Made by a program: the position numbers and the translations under genes
Assembly: GCA_009617715.1 (NCBI GenBank)
Contig: VTFK01000222.1
Coordinates: 248,001-312,000, forward strand
From: Plectrocnemia conspersa
Taxonomy: Eukaryota > Arthropoda > Insecta > Trichoptera > Polycentropodidae
Direction: 5' to 3'
DNA length: 64,000 nucleotides
Shown: in pieces, positions 12,851-25,384 of the stretch
How the letters are laid out: every line of letters begins with the position of its first letter
How positions within the stretch are numbered: the stretch's first letter is position 1
The notes under the pieces: generated by a model
Seen by the model: only the letters and a program-made list of their open reading frames with translations
Database searches by the model: none
What the model was told of the DNA's origin: nothing

Positions 12851-14635
12851 AAAAATAGCTTATTTTATTTTAAATATTTATTACAAAATCATCCGTAAAA
12901 AGGAAAATCTAACCTATGATGATAGATCAGAATCACAATTAATTAATACATAATTACTAACTCGTAAATACGATTGAAAAATTGAAAAAAACTGTGGTTC
13001 ATTTGAGACTTGGACAAATGTGTCTATTAGGTACATACTCAATGATTTATTCTGCAGCTATTAGATTTATTTATATTTATTATATATGTATTCACAGGTA
13101 TGTAACCATTTTATAAGAGTAAATAAAAAAACTCATTTGTGTATATATTATATATATAACATATTTAATATGTATTCAATACACAAACGTATATAAATAT
13201 AGTAAGAAAAAACTTTAGAGGCAACTTCATTGACCCAGTTTTAGTTAGAAATAAGGTAGTTGTAATTCGTGTGCGGTTTTCAAAGTTCATTTTCGTGAAA
13301 GCTGAAGGCATTAAGTTGAACGGCCAATTTATAGAATTAGTAATTACCAAGCCGTAAAACAAACTTCAACAATGATAATTATTGTCGATTTAAAATAATA
13401 TATTTTGTAGGATATTCAGAAAAATTAATGTAAAGAATTATTCTAATTTTACTATTTTGATTTCTTTATTTTATTATCAGCATATACTTCAAATTACTGA
13501 AAAAAGTTAAATTTATCTATTTTTTATGTAAATAATTTAATACATGGTTTTAATTGTAATTGAACAGTTATAGATTAAGAAAGGTGTGTGTAAAGTTTCT
13601 ATACTTTTATTTTTTATAATAAAAACATTTTGCACCTCTTAAAAAGTAAATTAGTATTACAATTTCTATTAACAAATCACTGACTTAAACCAAAATAATT
13701 TTCTTTAAATTATATCTGCTTTTATAAGAACCATTATATATCACTATAGTGATAAATCAGAATAAAAGACTAAATATTTTTTATAAAATTCACGTAAAAG
13801 CTAACTCCATTATATTAAATTAATATATCAGCAATGTCTCTAACTTTAAATAATCGTAAAATATTTTATAGTCAGCATTATTAAGTCTTTCCGGTAATTA
13901 ATATATTACAAAATCAAAGGATAATTAAAAATCTATCGATACGGTTTATATGTAAAAATATTACAAAATACTGGTTAAGTCAAATATTTTTATAGGTGTT
14001 TACTGTTTATGTATTTTATTTAAATATTACAGTCTAACAATTACTTCTTTTACTTTAAAATAATATTCTGCAAGCTTAGAATAATATTGTAGAGACCGCT
14101 TGGCTATATATAAAATACTAATTTTATTATATATATGCATTGATCGTGAGAAAGAACTGTTGTATTAACGCGTTAAAAGCGTGATAAACAAAAATCCATA
14201 TAATCTTCACGATTCGCCAATTAGTGCATAACGATTCAAGATTCTGTGAAATTAACAAATCTAAATGCATTACTAATGGCGCATTTGTGCCTAAATACAC
14301 TATATAATTAATGGTTTTGAAAACTTCTAATAGCCAGCAGTAAAAATGTGTTGAATTAGTGTTGGAAAATCTTAACCTGTTAAAACTCAAACAGGTACAC
14401 CAAAAGTCGTATAAAAAAATACGAGAAAAATAAATAAATCTATTTTTGCTCCCAAATTGTTGCAATTGTTGCACACGTTGACAGAAGCTAGAGCAATAAA
14501 AAACACATATATAAATGAATACTTAACGTACATTCGATATTCGATATTTGCTATCGACAGAAACTTTAATTAAGAATATCCGTCAGTTACTCCTGACTTG
14601 GAAAACATAACAGTTCTTTCCATTTCGCATCAAGA

Positions 14636-15010
14636 ATAAAATCAGCCGCTTCCCTCTTTACCTCAATTCTGATCTAGCTACGACATCTAAAATCACAAGT
14701 TCAACCTTATCTTTAAAAACGATTAGATTTAGAAAAACGACGCAAACATCACGTATGTATAGTACGAGAATTACATAAACTGTACGTGACTATTATTATA
14801 AATTATAACTGTAAGCCTTGATCCAGATCCGACGTCCAAAATCCAGAGTTTCCAACCCAATATTCAAAGAGAATTCTATAGTTATTTTAATGCGTGACAG
14901 CGGGGTGAATACAACCAACAACTACAAGTAGATAGTGAAACATTAGACTAAAATTAGTCTGTAAATTAATGACATCTAGTTTATTAATTATAAACTACTA
15001 TTATAGATGT
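14636..15010 (+). repeat. Dispersed repeat, second family, longest copy
   Basis: The core at about 14638-14690 (CAGCCGCTTCCCTCTTTACC, then TCAATTCTGATCTAGCTACGAC) matches 47373-47420 with roughly one mismatch in seven bases, in the same orientation. A second sub-block at 14818-14860 (GATCCAGATCCGACGTCC) again resembles the same core. The end at 14922-15010 matches 12755-12850. This looks like an old interspersed element with internal repetition; it has no reading frame. Confidence 0.45.
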
Positions 15011-15237
15011 AAAAGCAATATATGTCACTATGCACGACCTAGCCTAATTTTATTTGATATTTATCTGTGAGATTATAAAAAATAAAAAAAAACAATTTTA
15101 AATAAATAATGATAACCAATTTCAATTTTCGAAACACGATAGAACTTGAAAAAATACTAGAATTCATATTGGATTCGAGTACAGATTTTTTAAGTTACTG
15201 ACTGTACTATCGACCTATCGTGGTGGTATAGTTATAA

Positions 15238-15252
15238 TCGACGACGACGACG
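15238..15252 (+). repeat. (GAC)n microsatellite
   Basis: The sequence at this position is five trinucleotide units of CGA/GAC, in a local balanced-composition patch. Confidence 0.7.
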
Positions 15253-15359
15253 AGTGTCGGTACACATAAGCGTTATTCGATCACTACAAATACAGAAATG
15301 CAGGAATAGCGTAGTTTATCAACGCCAGTAAATATAATTTCTTTATAGTAAATTCAATC

Positions 15360-15815
15360 GATGACAATGGCACGTTTTTTACGCTCAAAATGGTTTAACC
15401 ATTACATGCCTAATTTATTTTATATTTTGCAGTAGGACAACGATGGCACGATTTTATTGCTTTTGACATGTATTTTTGAGTTTTGAGAAGGAATAATTAT
15501 TACTATTGGAAAAAATTCCGTTTAGATGTGCTTTATTCTAATATTGTTATAAAAAGTCTTAATATAAACGCTTGATAATCGAGCATTTTTACTGTGATGG
15601 CGACTACACGATTTTATTGCTTTTGACGTGGATTTTTCACTTCTGATATATTGTATTTTTTGCTTTCATAATGCTCAAAATTTGGTTCAGATATGAATCA
15701 TTTAATTTTTACTTATTATACTCGTAATATTGTTATAAAGAACGCTGGACAACTGAGCGTTTCTACTACGGCTCAATTTTATTGATTTTAATATGTATCT
15801 TAAATAGGGACACTC
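15360..15815 (+). repeat. Degenerate tandem repeat, about 160-bp unit
   Basis: ATTTTATTGCTTTTGAC occurs at 15451 and again at 15611, exactly 160 bp later. A weaker third copy (ATTTTATTGATTTTAA) starts at 15776, about 165 bp on. A second landmark, AATATTGTTATAAA, recurs near 15541 and 15727, and GCTCAAAAT recurs near 15383 and 15673. The units differ by indels, so this is an old tandem duplication of two to three copies. No function is evident. Confidence 0.7.
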
Positions 15816-16859
15816 TTTAGAATTTGGCTTAAAAAATGCATGTCATGTATTGAAATACTATGGATATGAATAAAGTCGAAAAATAAAAAAAACGATCACT
15901 GACGAACCAACTTTTGCGCCACACCCTCTGGAAAAAGTTAAAACGATGTCCCTGCATTTGACACTTTGAACACGTGTGATTATTAACAGTTGTCTGATTT
16001 ACATTGCTGCCAGCATAGGAAACTCGAATTGGATTACTCTGTATAATGGTGAAGTATATTTAACTAGTATAAGTAGGTCTAAAACAAGCCACGAAAAAAT
16101 TGTAACATAAATGAAAAAATCGCTATGATTTGGACTAGGCGTTGCTTATCAAATAGGTACCCTTGTGGTTAATTATAATATATATAAAAAAAAATGGTTA
16201 AAGAAAAAACAATTTTTTCGAGAAATATCATACGATGGACAAGCATGTATAAATATATAAGTAATTGTAATGTACATACATACATATATTTAATGTTTCA
16301 TAAATCAAAGTAATAAAAAAATAATTAAAAATAGGTTGAGAACCATTGGTATTGTGTAAATTACAATAGTGAATAATTAACTAAATACTATTTACAAGGA
16401 TAGAGCTAACCATTCTTAGTTTTTTCAGATAGTGGTCCAATATCTGGAATGGGTATACCCAAAATAATTGATATATAAAAAATAAGTAAGAAGATTAATT
16501 TATGTGATTAAATAAATTGGACCGCAGTGGATTCAATAAGATTTTTTTGTCCGGGTAAAATAATACCTGGTTTCGTATAATTTTAGAATTGCGATACTAT
16601 CGATTTCAAAAATATGATAAGAATCTGTTTTCGGACCTTAGTGAGAAATATTCTTACATTGTTTTTAAATGTATAATGTTGCTATGTATGTGTTTTAAAA
16701 TACATGTGTTATACAATATTAGATTAAACTGTAACTATACAATATAATAGATGAAAATCTCAAACTTTTTTTAGAATAAACGCCGTCGTAATAAAAAACA
16801 CATCAAACAGTATAAAAAGAGAAAAACTACACAATAAACATTATTTCCATACACACATC

Positions 16860-17400
16860 TCAACGGCTTTCTGATTGAACTGTCACATCCTGGCTGGGGT
16901 TTACGACTGGGCCAAAAAGCAAAAAATAAAAAATAAACGAGGAAAACAGTTTTCCAGCCGACGTTTTATGACCTAGTGACAAGGGCAGAAGGGTTTAGGC
17001 GGCCGAAGAAGAAAACATATATACTATATAGCGTAAACTACGGCCCGCCGGACGAATGAGTACATAATGCAAGTTCATCACCGCTCTCCGGAAATTGTTA
17101 GTATCGAAGCCATAAAAGATAGGCAAATTCCGAATTCTTATCTGCTCTACGTCAAAATTTATGCGCCATAAAACTGAATAAATTGGCGGGCGGTCCATAA
17201 AGACGCCCCCACCCCTCACCATCCAGCTTTTCGTACACATCTGCCAGAAAGTTTGTTCCAATATATCTTTCTACCTATGTACCTACGAATACCTCGGACC
17301 GTATCCCACGGTCAGGGATGATCTATCACCAACGTGTATAACACACGTTCTGATCACCCGATTGCATGTTGGGGATGTCGGGTCATTTATATCAGTTCCC
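16860..17400. promoter_or_regulatory. Balanced-composition intronic block, possible conserved noncoding element
   Basis: About 500 bp of non-AT-rich sequence, including GCCCGCCGGACGAATGAG and a run of C near 17200, lie in AT-rich intron. The word CCGAATTCTTATCT at 17128-17141 recurs exactly at 59690-59703 in another such block, which may be a shared site. The open frame on the minus strand here (16995-17261) has no recognisable domain. A regulatory role is inferred only. Confidence 0.25.
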
Positions 17401-17834
17401 AAGTTTGAGCGTATGATTATATAATAAAGTTTTATTAAATTAGCGGTTAAATACATAAAATATAACTCGACATGTTTCTGAATTTAATAATATTTTTTTC
17501 ATTAGAAGTACTGTGGAAGTTTTCATGTCAATCTTAATATATGTTTTTATCATTCAATACAAGTGATGTACATGTATGTATATATTCATACATGTTATTA
17601 ACGAATATTGACAAATTTTCATTATACGATATGATCTTTCAATATTTTTTTATCCACAATATATAACGATAATGTCGAATGTAAACACAAACTATATGCA
17701 TATATAATTATATGATTACTATTTGTATTCGGCGAAGCCTATCGAACCAGGCTTAGTATTATTATATTTCGATTCAACGTCTACCATGTGACTCGACAAA
17801 ACTAACTTATCTATCCATTAGGGTCGTTATACGC

Positions 17835-17863
17835 AATTTACTCGGAAGGCAGACGAGTAAATT
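17835..17863. repeat. Perfect 10-bp hairpin
   Basis: AATTTACTCG at 17835-17844 pairs exactly with CGAGTAAATT at 17854-17863, with a 9-base loop. No known function. Confidence 0.6.
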
Positions 17864-18345
17864 ATATTTGAGTGACATTATACACATGCGACATTTTTGA
17901 CTACATAGTTAACATGTATGTGGAAATATAATTGAAAAACGTATCAATCAAATGTAGTATTTTTTTTATTTAATATGCGTACAGTAGAGCTACTTTTTCT
18001 ACGTAAATAATTAAATTTACAATAAAATAGAAAAATATTTAATTTATTCATAAACTATATTTCATGTAACTGCTTCTTAAAAAATAATAAAACGATAAAA
18101 AATAAAAGCAATCACGGTAGAAAACGATACAATTTTAGAAAGGGGAAATTTTGAGTATCATTACGAATTTGAAAAATAAAAAGCACTGAAATCTTCAGAT
18201 AAGATAACAATTTGATCAAACGCCTTTTTGGAAATGGCATTCATTACTTAATCACGTTTGCTTTTATTTTAGATATTTTCCAAACACTTTCACTTGCATC
18301 AGTTTTTAACTATATTTTGGTAAAATATTAAAAAAATACATTATA

Positions 18346-19045
18346 AAATTACTAACCAACAGTTCGGCTTCAGCGAAAATCATTCGACAATGCATTAACT
18401 TAGTGCGTTAATTTTAATACTAAAAAATTTTAGATATATAAAAATATTTCGACACAGTATGGCATTAAAGTTTTATTCACAAGCTATACAAATATTAGAC
18501 CCCTTATATAATATACTTATACCTGAAAGATAAAAGCTATGTTATTTTCCTAAATAATAAACTCTCTATATCGGATAAAATTCCAGCTAGAGTTCCTCAA
18601 GTAAGTTTGCTCGGACCGTTTCTCTTCATTTTGTATACGAACGATTTTCCAAATAATAAAATTCGCATTTATCTATATTCGCTGACGATAAAGCTATATT
18701 AACTAGTACTTATAGTCTTAAAATAATCAAAAATATTTTGGAAGCTTCAATAAATATTTATAGAGGTGGAAAATTAACTATACTTAAAAATAATTAATTA
18801 TATTTACGAAACGTAGACAAGCTGTCCCACTGCCTTTTCAAAGTGAAAAGTGTAATAACGTAAAATAAAAATCTAGCGTTTAATACTTATGCTTAAATTA
18901 AGCACACATTTTAAAAGAAATATCCGTCTAAAGATCTTGCTGCCATTGCGGTCTTTAGACGGATATTTATTTTAAAAAGCGCGCTTTATGTATATTTCCA
19001 AAATCCTTATACACAATCAATTGGTTAAGCCTATTTTCAAACGTT
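18346..19045 (+). mobile_element. Decayed Jockey-like reverse-transcriptase relic
   Basis: Plus-strand reading from about 18360 gives a recognisable but broken RT domain: QFGFSENHST near 18360, then a stop, DI-stop-KYFDTVWH near 18433-18465, then HKLYKY-stop-TPYI, then SYVIFLNN near 18536, PARVPQVSLLGPFLF near 18583-18627 and, after a frameshift, FADDKAI near 18678-18700. A weaker tail reads VKPIF near 19030. These correspond in order to the RT blocks of Jockey-like LINEs. The element has multiple stops and at least one frameshift, so it is old and inactive, and it is antisense to the host gene. Confidence 0.85.
18918..18968. repeat. Perfect 17-bp hairpin inside the RT relic
   Basis: AAATATCCGTCTAAAGA at 18918-18934 is the exact reverse complement of TCTTTAGACGGATATTT at 18952-18968, with a 17-base loop. 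Beyond one mismatch the arms continue with a TTTTAAAA pair (about 26 bp in all). It lies where the LINE reading frame would be expected, so it is probably a later inverted duplication in the dead element. Confidence 0.8.
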
Positions 19046-21429
19046 AGTAATACAATTTATTTTGTATTACAAGTCATTTAAAATAAATATAGGCAAATAA
19101 CACAAACACCTCTTTAAACTTATCCCAATACATTAAACTAAACTAAACATAATACTAGCAATAAAACATTGTCATTTTTATACTAGAAAATACTGTACAA
19201 ATATTTTGCGTGTGATTAATAAAATCCTAAATTTCTATAGAAGCACAAAGTACATTTTGCTTAAGAGGCTCAAAAGCTCATTTTAATGGTTTAAGATCTG
19301 TAGCTAAATATGCTTGAATTATCTATTTTTCTATTTTTTTATTTTTTTCCGTCGTTTTAAATGGTAAAAGATACTTTATTTATATTTCAAATTAAACTAT
19401 AGCTATAGTAACTAAAAACGAAGTTGTAAACATGAAAATGGCTATAAATCAATAACATAGTTTGTTTGTAAAATTATTTATCGTTTTGCAATAAACATTT
19501 AATAAAAAATTATGTTGAATCAAATTAAATGTATGTATTCAAAATATATGTTTGTGCCTATAAAGTTTTTTGTCACTGATACCAGTTGAAAGTGTTCGAC
19601 TATTAATATTGATAAAGTATCAGTCTTTCCTAAAATTAACCCTTTGAGCGGTATTGCCGTATATGTACGGCGGTCGATCTTTTACTGTTTTGAGGCACCC
19701 CAGATGGATATATATTACCATATATAACCAAAGAAATAATAAATGAAAAACAATATTTTATTTCATTAATTTTAAATGATTTTGATAGAAAATATTACCA
19801 ATGAATTAATATAATAAAAAATATGTTTTATTAAAATTAAAAAAAAAAATTGAGAGCCTCTGTATTAATATTAAAAAAAGCCACAAAAGCCGAAAATTAA
19901 ATAAAGTGTTATTTTATATAACAATAAAAATAATTATGAAAAAACACATAAAGTTAACTCATTACCAGGTGTATACTAACAAATTAACAAATGTGTTTAA
20001 ATTACCTACTACTCAAAGGGTTTATGTGTTATTTTTTATGCATTCATTATCCAGAAAGAACCTCGAGCTTGTTTTCGATAAAAGGCCTGTCCAAGAAATA
20101 TTATATTTAAATAGCAACGTTTTTTTGTGAATACATGTCATGAAAATCTTAACACATATTAGACAAATGGCGTCAGTAGTATTTAACAAAACTAATTATA
20201 AAACCAGACCACCCTTAGATAAATTGTATTATTGTTATCATATTAAATTGCCACCTGAAAGAAACAAATTGTGCTTATTTATAAAAACTACCTAAAATAT
20301 GGAAAATATCAACGAGCAAAATGTCGTTTTTAAATTAAATCAGGCTTAATATATATTTTTTCATACAAAGTGGGATAAAATAATAATTTAACATTTTTGT
20401 ATCGAAGACTTTTTAAGTCTCATGAAAAAAAAAATTGTAAAAAATGTTTTTCTTTAAATAGAACTGAAATATTAGTACAATCCATTAATGTCTATAAATT
20501 AGACTAATATTTAAAATACAAAAAAGGAACATATTAAAAATATGTTAAAGAGTTAATTAAGACAGAGAAATGTATCATTTCATTTATATTTGATAACATT
20601 AAAATAGCAATTGTAGTGCTTTAACCTATCAAGTCCTTAAATATGGATTGAATGTTAAAATATACTTGAAAAACTAAATAAAATAAAAATAATAAATAAA
20701 TGATTTTAAATAGTATTTTTATTACTATTTCTATTAAGTATTCATAAATAATATAGATTTGAAGCCAATCTATATAATAATTTTATGCATATCAGAATGA
20801 TAAATTTAAGAATATTATTTGGCAAGTATAATAATTAACGAGCAAAAAAGTTCCCATTAGGTTTTTAATAATATTATATATTTATAAAATGAATAAACAA
20901 ATAATTAATATTTAATATATATCAAATAGTAAAAAAATGTTTTTCAATAGTATTTTTTTTATTACTATAAAACGGGCAATATTATTTAAAATTATAAAAA
21001 TAATAATATTAGTTATATTTAGCTTTATTTGAATAATATTAAACTATGAAAGAAATGCACTTTAAATTATATTAATATATTGTAAAACGTGACTCACGTA
21101 TGAGTGGTCATCTTTTACGTGCACTAGAGGCGAGAGTTAGTACAGGGACTCTTAATATTTTATTCAAACCCTTATAGTACATAATATACAAGTATAGATT
21201 TTTTAGGTGTATTCAGTTAGTTTATCTCTTTACTCGTTACACGAGCAGAGTATTTGTCTAGACAAGTTCTAGTTTACGAGTATTTCTCAAGTAATCCGAA
21301 ACAACTGAACAGTGTCGGACCACAAAGAGAGCAAAGCAGAAACTGAAAAAATAACCCGGGGAAATAATGCAAGTCACGTCCAGTGCTATGGGTAACTTTT
21401 AAAAAGTGTACATGTGAAAAGTTAAATAC
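19046..21429 (-). other. Right part of the 20.4-kb intron
   Basis: Apart from the candidate piggyBac-like element, this is strongly AT-rich intron. It holds no supported exon and no RNA gene that I can see. A small balanced patch lies at 21100-21160. Confidence 0.55.
19636..20024. mobile_element. Candidate piggyBac-like nonautonomous element
   Basis: TTAA at 19636-19639 is followed by CCCTTTGAGCGGTA. Near the other end the reverse strand reads TAAA then CCCTTTGAGTAGTA (20020 leftwards), 12 of 14 bases matching. PiggyBac-family elements insert at TTAA and commonly begin CCC. The left end also has a subterminal palindrome, GCCGTATATGTACGGC, at 19656-19671. One flank is TTTA, not TTAA, which would be a point change. 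The 381-bp interior has only a short AT-rich open frame and no transposase, so it would be a MITE. Confidence 0.45.
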
Positions 21430-21581
21430 CTCTGCGGCCGGCTTCCCACCGACTGAAACACACTCGAGTTCAATCTCTTGGTCTTCGGTGGCCGTCAGCT
21501 TGGGTCCTTGGAGAATTTTCGGTGGATCCGGTGGCACGAGCACAGACAGCACCGCGAAACGTGACCTGATGCCGGCTTGAC
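21430..21581 (-). CDS. kirre/rst: Rst/Kirre-type receptor, exon spanning the Ig1-Ig2 junction
   Basis: This exon is 152 bp, enters in phase 1 (finishing glycine 127) and leaves in phase 0, encoding residues 128-177. The acceptor is TTCTTGTCAG (ending at 21582); the donor is GCAGAG then GTATTT at 21429-21424. The first part (GIRSRFAVLSVLVPP) is the last strand of Ig domain 1 and the proline linker. It then enters Ig domain 2 (PPKILQGPKL), whose B-strand cysteine C167 lies in IELECVSVGGKPAAE. That motif is nearly invariant in the insect family. The open frame would continue into the intron, which is why the donor must be chosen on family grounds; the exon at 806-1006 continues the protein exactly. 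The plus-strand open frame over it is a shadow. Confidence 0.95.
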
Positions 21582-23018
21582 CTGACAAGAATAACGATTT
21601 AGTCACAAGAAAGGAGATATCGGGGACAAACACAACTTATGATGGTGCAGTTGCAACTGGATTTTTATAAAAGTGTATATAAACAATAAAAACATAAAAA
21701 AAGAATATTAAGTTCAAATTTATTATCAAATATAAAACTAAGCGTTAAGTATGTTTTTTATTAAGTACAAAATTTAATGGTAGAAAAAAAATTCACAATA
21801 GTAATTTTACTTAATTGTGTAAAGACAATAGGAAATGATTAAAGTTGGTTTGTTTTTTAAGACAATTAATTAACAATTTAAATTTAAAATTAAATTTTTA
21901 ATTTAAAATATTTAATTTGTTAGATTGTCTGATATAAAAAAAAAATGTCACTAAATATTTAAAATATTTATATAGTTTAAAATACTATACTTTTACAAAA
22001 AAAAAAAATTTAGATGCTTAAAATTAAAATTAATTAATTATTCTGTTTTAGTTTTGATAATATGACATCTACAGTGAAACAAAATAAGCTGAATATAATT
22101 TCCACTTTAGCAAGATTTGTGTTTCACCAATATAATTTTACTAAAACAAGATGTTTTTTCACAAATCACAAATCACAAAAAAATAAAAATATCATATTTT
22201 ATAGAACAATTTGCAATTTTTATTTATAAATAAATTAAATTCAAATTAAAGTGTGCATATAAGTAAACCTATATATACATATATATATATAGTTTGCGGG
22301 ATGGAGAACGGATATGGGAAAACTTTGATTTTGAGATACATATATATGTCAATACAAAAATAGTATACATGGTAGATTCAGGAAAATTCATATAAATCTC
22401 TCGAATCACTATTATTTTTGTAGTTGCACGTTTGATCAAACGCAGGAGAGATAATCAATTTTCAAAGGCGATTCGTGACGTATCTGTGATTCGACATTCG
22501 GAAATTGATGACGCCGTCCCGTCACGGACGATATATCATCAAAATATATGTATTTGCATACAGTTTTTGAATGCGTGGATGGGTGAATTGTATTGTTGTT
22601 GAAAGCCGATTGGGTTGGTTATTGATTAAAAATATCTTGTGTGGGTTGGGAGTTTTTAATTGAAAATGTTTTTCTATATAAATGTATATACGAAGTAGTA
22701 AGAGAGTATAATGGTTTAAATAAAACTTCTGAAACAATGCATTTCGCTGGTTTAACTCTTGACAGTGAAACGTGGTGGCTAAAAACAGGTAAGTTGTAGA
22801 AGCTCTCGTCGTACGGAAAACGACTGTAGCTCATATGCTCGGGATTACCGGGAGAAATGGAAATGTCTGTTGAGTAAGAAGAAGGGATGTAGTGTGTGAC
22901 ATTATCAAATGGAATTAAAGTTTTACTAGTATGGATTTTTTTATAAAAGTATAGTCTAATATATAAATATGTAGGTAGTTTTATACAATTATATAAGATT
23001 AAAATAAATAAAACTAAC
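21582..23018 (-). other. Intron, 1.4 kb
   Basis: This is the shortest intron seen in the gene. It is AT-rich with a TATATA microsatellite near 22260-22292 and a more balanced patch at 22430-22620. No coding content is supported; the minus-strand frames at 22522-22834 are not family-like. Confidence 0.6.
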
Positions 23019-23099
23019 CTTGTAATCCAGGACTAACTTGACATTGATATCGAGCGTCATCTTCAAGTAAAACAGGAGATATGTCCAACGAAAAATCGC
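23019..23099 (-). CDS. kirre/rst: Rst/Kirre-type receptor, exon encoding the C-terminal part of Ig domain 1
   Basis: This 81-bp exon is too short for a simple open-frame search but is unambiguous. It enters and leaves in phase 1 (glycine 100 and glycine 127 are both split codons). The acceptor is TATATTTCAG ending at 23100; the donor is CAAG then GTTAGT at 23018-23013. It encodes DFSLDI, then the canonical Ig V-type motif DDARYQCQVSPG, with the F-strand cysteine C119 that pairs with C61 of the previous exon. In the family the first Ig domain mediates homophilic and heterophilic contacts. Confidence 0.95.
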
Positions 23100-23859
23100 C
23101 TGAAATATAAAAAAAAAATACATTTTAATATGATTAAAATTAATAATTTATATTTAAAAGTGTATTATAAAACATATAATAATTTTTATTCTTAAAAAAA
23201 TATGTATAAAATATAACTTATAAGCATTTTTAATTTATTTTATTTTATTTTAAATTATGTCAGGTTACAACGGAAGATTTAATAAAAAAAATAATAATGC
23301 AAAATCAAAAATGAACGTTTTATTTTACACTTAAGTTAGTAACACTTAATTTTGGAACTTTTCATTTTTATGCAATAAATATTTATTGTATATTATATAA
23401 AAAGATTTCTCGAAAATATTTTGCGCGAAGCCGTCAGCAATATTTTAGTTATTGTAACGTGTAAAAAATATTTTAAAACAATTTAATAAAATTAAGTATT
23501 AAAATAACACATATACAAGCTAGTATTATATATCTACATTTTTTTTATTAATATCAATTACAGTTTCATTACAAAAATGTGTTAATTACCTAATAAATAA
23601 TATTGAATTTGTTTTAAATAAAACACCTGTATATAATTTACTAAATATTTAATTTGTTTTAAATGTAATAAGAGATTTCCTTAAAAAATTTATTTTAATT
23701 CGAATAATAATTGCTATAATATTTGCTATAAAAAACGAGTCGAAATTGAAAAAAAGAATCAGGCTGGTGTAAAACGCTTGCTACTCGGAAGATTTTAATT
23801 TTCTGATACGGAAGATTTAATACAAAAGAGTAGCTGTAAATCTGAGTTATCATTTCGGG

Positions 23860-24180
23860 TGGCGTTGTCAAAATTAAAAGGGACCTTTCGACGCAAGACG
23901 AGGAGAAGGCGGTGGTATTATTGTTAATTATTTCTACCCTCTAATCGCAGAATACACCCTTTTAAGGTGTCCCCGAAGGAGGGGGTCGTGTAACTTTTCG
24001 CCTCTCCGGTGGTGTATAATTCACTTAACCGACTGGTTAAAGTCACGCAGAACTGATATACAGGATATATAGTACCAAGTACCCGACCGAGTCGGGGATA
24101 TACCCATAGGATTTGCACACAAGAGTAAGAAATTATTTCTGCTGCTCTCTGGCCAAATGAGCGTGTAATACGAAACATCC
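23860..24180. promoter_or_regulatory. Balanced-composition intronic block, possible conserved noncoding element
   Basis: About 320 bp with words such as GACGAGGAGAAGGCGG and GGAGGGGGTCG lie in AT-rich intron. The minus-strand open frame (23924-24178) has no recognisable domain. Candidate enhancer by composition only. Confidence 0.2.
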
Positions 24181-25384
24181 AGAAGATCCATTAAACCCGG
24201 TGTGCTTCCAGCTTAATTTTGTAAATATAAGCAGATAAGTTGGCTGAGAATCGATATTTTGTTGAATTTTAACATAATATTTTATTGTTAGTATTAAATA
24301 AAATTATGAATTAATCTATTTTAAAAGCAATTTTCTAATCAATGATACAGCAACATATACGTAAAAAAACATAAATATTTATTATATTAAATTTTAATTA
24401 TTTATATTATTACATATTCTATATAGCTATATCCATATTTTATTATGACATTCAGCCGCTCTCAGCATCCACTCATATGATTAAAGTAATTAAATTTGAA
24501 TATCGGTTTAATTACTGTTTGAATGTGAGAGATCCAATATATTGAAACATTACTCAAAATTAACTAGTTAATTAGTAACACATACCATATGTCGACAATA
24601 ACAATTTACCTCGAAATAACTACATCATTTGTCAACATAATAGAAAGCTAGGCATTTTGATTTAATTAAATAAGTTATTTTTAATAATGCATGAGTAATT
24701 AATGATGAAAAAATTAAACATTTTTTTTAATTGCATTTTGATAACTGGTTACGTAAGAAATTCAATTAACATAAAATAGCATATAATTCAAGAGAGTTTA
24801 AGAAATCAATAAGAGCAATTTAATAAAAAAATGAACCCTTTGCTTTTATAAAAAAATGTCCGTTATGTTGCTATAATATTTAGATGTGTTTTTTTCTGTA
24901 TATTTAAATAATATGCACAGAAGAAGAACAGTACTAATTTGATGTTTAATGCTACATTGCAAACGAAAGCTTGAACTTCAAAACTTTTAGAGCAGAAAAA
25001 ATGAAATTTAAAAACCTGCATAATATATTCATGAATTTTTGTTTAAAAATGGAATTTGTGCAAAAATATTTTTTGACAGTTTGAAAAAGTAAGTAAAATA
25101 TTATGTAACACAGACCTGTTTTTATCAGAAAGCTAAAAAATTCATAAACGTATAATCGAATTATTAAAACAAGTGTAATTTTATATAAATAGATAAAGCA
25201 TTATTTAAAATTATATTTTAATAAAGAATCTAAAATAGATATGTTTGCGATACATTTTGATAATTTGAGGGTAATTTAAATAATAAATACACTTGACGTG
25301 TATATTTTAATTAGAAATTTAATTAGGTGTATCTATCTTTTCAGGAAACACAATTAAAAACAATCATGTTGTAAATGGACTTAT

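Larger units (their letters stand above)
11601..18345 (-). other. Middle part of the 20.4-kb intron
   Basis: This is AT-rich intron with no supported host exon. It contains related dispersed repeat copies at 12755-12850 and 14636-15010, a degenerate tandem repeat at 15360-15815 and a balanced-composition block at 16860-17400. A short open frame at 11822-12016 (plus) has fairly protein-like composition but matches no family I recognise and has no splice context. Confidence 0.5.

Noticed and set aside
21383..21580. Plus-strand open frame of 65 codons
   Set aside because: Shadow of the Ig1-Ig2 junction exon on the minus strand.
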